From contig CACZQX010000349.1 of the NCBI GenBank assembly GCA_902783445.1, positions 1 to 9,598 on the forward strand: DNA of 9,598 nucleotides. The letters are read 5' to 3'. This document shows, in pieces, positions 7,245 through 9,598 of the stretch. The position numbers and the translations under genes were made by a program. The notes beneath the pieces are model-generated. The model had not been told where the DNA came from and ran no database searches. It saw only the letters and a list, made by a program, of their open reading frames with translations. Origin of the DNA: an uncultured Lachnospiraceae bacterium (GTDB lineage Bacteria > Bacillota > Clostridia > Lachnospirales > Lachnospiraceae). Numbering within the stretch: position 1 is the first letter of the stretch; each line of letters opens with the position of its first letter.

Positions 7245-9320
7245 ATGCTTAAACCGGGAAGCTTTATAGCTGATAGATATGAAATATTGGAAAAAGTGGG
7301 TTCAGGCGGAATGTCTGAAGTTTACAAGGCAAAATGCCATAAGCTCAACAGAAATGTTGCAATCAAAATCTTAAAAGAAGAATTTGCCGAAGACAAAAGC
7401 TTTGTAACAAAATTCAAAACGGAGGCCCAGGCCGTTGCGGGACTTGTGCATCCAAATATCGTTAATGTTTACGATGTAGGCGAAGACCAGGGCTACTACT
7501 ATATTGTAATGGAATACATTGAGGGCATTACCCTTAAACAGTACATCGAAAAGAAGGGCCAGCTTGCGATCAAAGAATCCGTAAGCATCGCCATTCAGGT
7601 GGCACAGGGTATCGAAGCCGCTCATAACAATAACATTGTTCACAGAGACATTAAACCGCAAAACATCCTTATTTCCAGAGAAGGAAAAGTTAAGGTTACC
7701 GATTTCGGTATTGCAAGGGTTGCCACAACAGACACAATCGATGCAAATACCGTAGGCAGCGTGCATTACATTTCACCGGAACAGGCAAGAGGCGGTTTTA
7801 TTGACTCCCGTACGGACATCTATTCTCTCGGTATTACTTTATACGAGATGGTTACGGGACGTGTGCCTTTTGACGGAAACAATAACGTATCCATCGCCCT
7901 TAAACATATTCAGGACGAAATGGTTCCCGCAAATGAGCTTGTGCCATCGGTTCCTATCAGCGTTGAAAAAATAATAGAAAAATGTACGCAAAAGAAGCCG
8001 GATAACCGTTATTCCAAGATTTCGGCGCTTCTTGCGGATCTAAAAAAATCTCTTATTATGCCTAACGAAGACTTCGTTATGATGGCAGCCGAAACACCGA
8101 CGGACGAAACCGTTATGATGAGTCCGGAGGAGGCTGCCGAGCTCAAAGGAGCAAAACGCAGACATTATGATGATTTTGATGATGACGATGATGAAGACTA
8201 TGATGAGGATTATGACGACTTCGACGATGATTATGATGACGAAGACGACGAAAGAGCGGGTCTTGGCAAAGTTAACAAGAAAATGGATAAGCTTGTTATG
8301 ATTGGCGGTATTTGTGCTGCGGCAATAGTAGTTATCATTCTTATTGTTATTGTTGTTTCCAATGTAAACGGTGGTTGTGCGGGCAGTTCAAAATCAGGTA
8401 CACAGGCGGAAGACCAAAGCGGAATGGCAGAGGTACCAAACGTAGTTGGTAAAAACGTTGAAGAAGATGATGTTGAGGGAATCCTTACAAAAGCGGGATT
8501 TAAGGTTAAATTCCAATACAAAGAAAGCAACACCGTTGAAGACGGTTATGTTATTTCACAAAGTGAAGAAGCAGGATCAATGGTTAAGAAGGGTACAAAG
8601 ATTACCGTTGTGGTAAGCGGCGGTAAGGAAGATGTAGTCGTAACGGACGTTGTGGGACAGGACAAAGACAAAGCTGTTGAAGCCCTTAAAGAAGCAGGCT
8701 TTGACGTTGAAATAAAAGCAGAATACAACGACAGTGTTGAAATAAATAAAGTAATCAGCACAGACCCTGCAGCAGGTAAAACCATTGCGTACGGTTCTAC
8801 CGTTACGGTAACCGTAAGCCGCGGACCGGAAAATAATAATGATGCTAAGGTGCCTGATCTCCTTGGATTAACTCAGGATCAAGCTAAGGCTAAACTTGAG
8901 GCAGCAGGACTTGTACTCGGGGAAGTAAGCTATTCCGAAACTCCAAACTCGGCGGACTATGACAAGGTAATAAGCCAGAGCCGTGATGCAAACGCATCAT
9001 TACCTGCGGGTACAGCGGTAGGTATTACTTTGGGTAAGGAAAAGGAGACAACCGAAGCACAGAAATATTCGGGTAGTGTTAATACATCAACGGCTGCTAC
9101 AGGTGTAAACTTATCGGATTACAATGATGGTGATGCAATAGATGTTATTGTTTATTTGTATTCAGCAGACAATACGCAAATAAAATATATTGAGAAGTCA
9201 GGCGGAAATCAGGTTCCTTCAAGTGTTTCATACAGTGATTTGTCAACACAACCCGTTACATACAGTGTTACATATTCATACGATGGTAAAACCGTATCAA
9301 GCGGAAGAATAAGTATTTAA
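7245..9320 (+). CDS. prkC: PASTA-domain transmembrane Ser/Thr protein kinase (PrkC/StkP type)
   Basis: This is a eukaryotic-like receptor kinase of 691 residues. Kinase domain, about 12-270: glycine loop GSGGMS (19-24), catalytic K41, HRDIKPQN (133-140) with D135, DFG (153-155), and SPEQARGG (177-184). The activation loop has threonines 161, 162, 164 and 169 as likely autophosphorylation sites. Next come a Thr-rich juxtamembrane part (about 274-300), an acidic tract (309-336), a basic stretch (KVNKKMDK) and one membrane helix (about 350-373). Outside the cell lie three PASTA repeats (about 396-460, 464-527 and 535-597) and a distinct C-terminal domain (600-691). PASTA repeats of this family bind muropeptides or beta-lactams and trigger kinase activity. 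Single cysteines occur in the helix (C357) and just outside it (C378). The catalytic domain looks active. It pairs with the phosphatase gene upstream. Function is secure; the ligand is inferred. Confidence 0.97.
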   Translation: MLKPGSFIADRYEILEKVGSGGMSEVYKAKCHKLNRNVAIKILKEEFAEDKSFVTKFKTEAQAVAGLVHPNIVNVYDVGEDQGYYYIVMEYIEGITLKQYIEKKGQLAIKESVSIAIQVAQGIEAAHNNNIVHRDIKPQNILISREGKVKVTDFGIARVATTDTIDANTVGSVHYISPEQARGGFIDSRTDIYSLGITLYEMVTGRVPFDGNNNVSIALKHIQDEMVPANELVPSVPISVEKIIEKCTQKKPDNRYSKISALLADLKKSLIMPNEDFVMMAAETPTDETVMMSPEEAAELKGAKRRHYDDFDDDDDEDYDEDYDDFDDDYDDEDDERAGLGKVNKKMDKLVMIGGICAAAIVVIILIVIVVSNVNGGCAGSSKSGTQAEDQSGMAEVPNVVGKNVEEDDVEGILTKAGFKVKFQYKESNTVEDGYVISQSEEAGSMVKKGTKITVVVSGGKEDVVVTDVVGQDKDKAVEALKEAGFDVEIKAEYNDSVEINKVISTDPAAGKTIAYGSTVTVTVSRGPENNNDAKVPDLLGLTQDQAKAKLEAAGLVLGEVSYSETPNSADYDKVISQSRDANASLPAGTAVGITLGKEKETTEAQKYSGSVNTSTAATGVNLSDYNDGDAIDVIVYLYSADNTQIKYIEKSGGNQVPSSVSYSDLSTQPVTYSVTYSYDGKTVSSGRISI
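8169..8252 (+). repeat. Low-complexity GAT/GAC tract coding an acidic, aromatic-spaced linker in prkC
   Basis: The tract encodes 28 residues (309-336) of which 23 are Asp or Glu and the other five are Phe or Tyr. At the DNA level it is built mainly of GAT, GAC and GAA codons. It sits between the kinase domain and the membrane helix, on the cytoplasmic side. Such simple codon runs are prone to length change by slippage. Confidence 0.85.
8292..8363 (+). other. Transmembrane helix of the PASTA kinase
   Basis: About 24 uncharged residues (350-373), rich in Val, Ile, Ala and Gly, preceded by a lysine-rich flank. By the positive-inside rule the kinase domain is cytoplasmic and the PASTA part extracellular. 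There is no N-terminal signal peptide; this single helix serves as the anchor. Confidence 0.93.
8430..9035 (+). other. Three tandem PASTA repeats
   Basis: Repeat 1 (396-460) begins EVPNVVGK, repeat 2 (464-527) begins VVVTDVVG, and repeat 3 (535-597) begins KVPDLLG. Each ends in a beta strand such as ITVVVSGG, VTVSRG or ITLGKE. Repeat 2 has Thr where the usual Pro sits in its first strand. Three repeats is the same number as in B. subtilis PrkC. Confidence 0.9.
9042..9317 (+). other. C-terminal non-PASTA extracellular domain of the kinase
   Basis: Residues 600-691 follow the last PASTA repeat. They begin with a Thr/Ser/Ala-rich linker (to about 620), then a segment with alternating hydrophobic residues (IDVIVYLY, VTYSVTYSYD, GRISI) that suggests beta strands of a small sandwich or Ig-like fold. 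I do not recognise a family. GC falls from about 47% at 8821-9000 to about 34% at 9121-9300 by my count. Confidence 0.7.
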
Positions 9321-9366
9321 TTAGGCTATTGGAAAGTTTCTTAAATTAGAGGTATTGCAACAATAA

Positions 9367-9598
9367 ATGCAAGGAAAAATCATTAAAGGAATTGCCGGTT
9401 TTTATTATGTCCATGTTGTGGACAAAGGAATATACGAATCTAAGGCTAAGGGTGCGTTCAGAAATGAACGCATTAAGCCTTTAGTAGGTGATAATGTTGA
9501 AATAGACATAATCGACGAAAATGCTAAAATCGGCAACATTAAAAAGATTTTAAAAAGAAAAAACAGCCTTATCAGACCTGCGGTTGCAAATATCGACC
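9367..9598 (+). CDS. rsgA: Small ribosomal subunit biogenesis GTPase RsgA, N-terminal part, 3' end outside window
   Basis: RsgA (YjeQ, CpgA in Bacillus) is a circularly permuted GTPase that checks late 30S assembly. Seventy-seven residues are visible. They form the N-terminal OB-fold RNA-binding domain, beginning MQGKIIKGIAGFYYVHV and including GAFRNERIKPLVGDNVEI. The fragment ends at IRPAVANID, the known junction just before the GTPase domain, so no nucleotide motif can be seen. The start ATG 9367 is fixed by a TAA stop in the same frame immediately before it. The ribosome binding site is weak or distant: AGAGG at 9348-9352 is 14 bases away. The gene lies 46 bases after prkC. In B. subtilis CpgA is a reported PrkC substrate; its phosphosite region is outside this window. 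Confidence 0.94.
   Translation, partial: MQGKIIKGIAGFYYVHVVDKGIYESKAKGAFRNERIKPLVGDNVEIDIIDENAKIGNIKKILKRKNSLIRPAVANID

Noticed and set aside
7371..7766. 131-residue open frame on the minus strand.
   Set aside because: It lies wholly opposite the conserved kinase domain, with no recognisable protein and no reason to be expressed; it is a shadow of prkC.
8231..8785. Two minus-strand open frames rich in Ser and Thr.
   Set aside because: They are opposite the acidic tract, the membrane helix and the PASTA repeats, and their composition is the mirror of those codons.
9321..9366. Promoter or terminator in the prkC-rsgA gap.
   Set aside because: No paired -35/-10 elements at normal spacing and no inverted repeat with a T run could be found.

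Overview
This window is one continuous, single-strand (+) housekeeping gene run. It comes from a low-to-moderate GC Gram-positive bacterium, most likely a Clostridia member of Lachnospiraceae type. The basis is the gene order priA-def-fmt-rsmB-rlmN-stp-prkC-rsgA, which matches the Bacillus subtilis priA-def-fmt-yloM-yloN-prpC-prkC-cpgA order typical of Firmicutes. Other support comes from purine-rich Shine-Dalgarno sites, about 40% GC in stretches counted by eye, a PASTA-type Ser/Thr kinase, and a MurE end that keeps the residues expected for a meso-diaminopimelate-adding enzyme. The family-level placement is inference.

Layout: 1-399 is the 3' end of a murE-like ligase gene. 400-2619 is priA (replication restart helicase), starting at TTG directly after the murE stop. 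2639-3157 is def (peptide deformylase), and 3157-4098 is fmt (Met-tRNA formyltransferase), sharing one base with def. 4085-5434 is rsmB (16S rRNA m5C methyltransferase), overlapping the end of fmt. 5445-6479 is rlmN (23S rRNA/tRNA m2A methyltransferase). 6503-7222 is a PP2C phosphatase (stp/prpC), and 7245-9320 is the PASTA kinase (prkC). 9367-9598 is the 5' end of rsgA, the small-subunit maturation GTPase, cut by the window edge. The longest gap is 46 bases. No terminator, promoter, tRNA, mobile element or CRISPR array was found, so the block looks like the interior of one operon.

How the genes work together: fmt formylates the initiator Met-tRNA and def removes the formyl group from new proteins. 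rsmB, rlmN and rsgA modify or mature the ribosome, and priA restarts stalled replication forks. The phosphatase and kinase form an opposing pair. The kinase has an intracellular catalytic domain and extracellular PASTA repeats of the kind that bind peptidoglycan fragments, so it links cell-wall state to growth. RsgA is a reported substrate of the B. subtilis kinase.

I found no previously undescribed system. The less ordinary points are the murE-priA junction, an acidic tract with spaced aromatics in the kinase just before its membrane segment, a non-PASTA C-terminal domain of the kinase with a visibly lower GC content, and unusual start-site arrangements for rsmB and rsgA.
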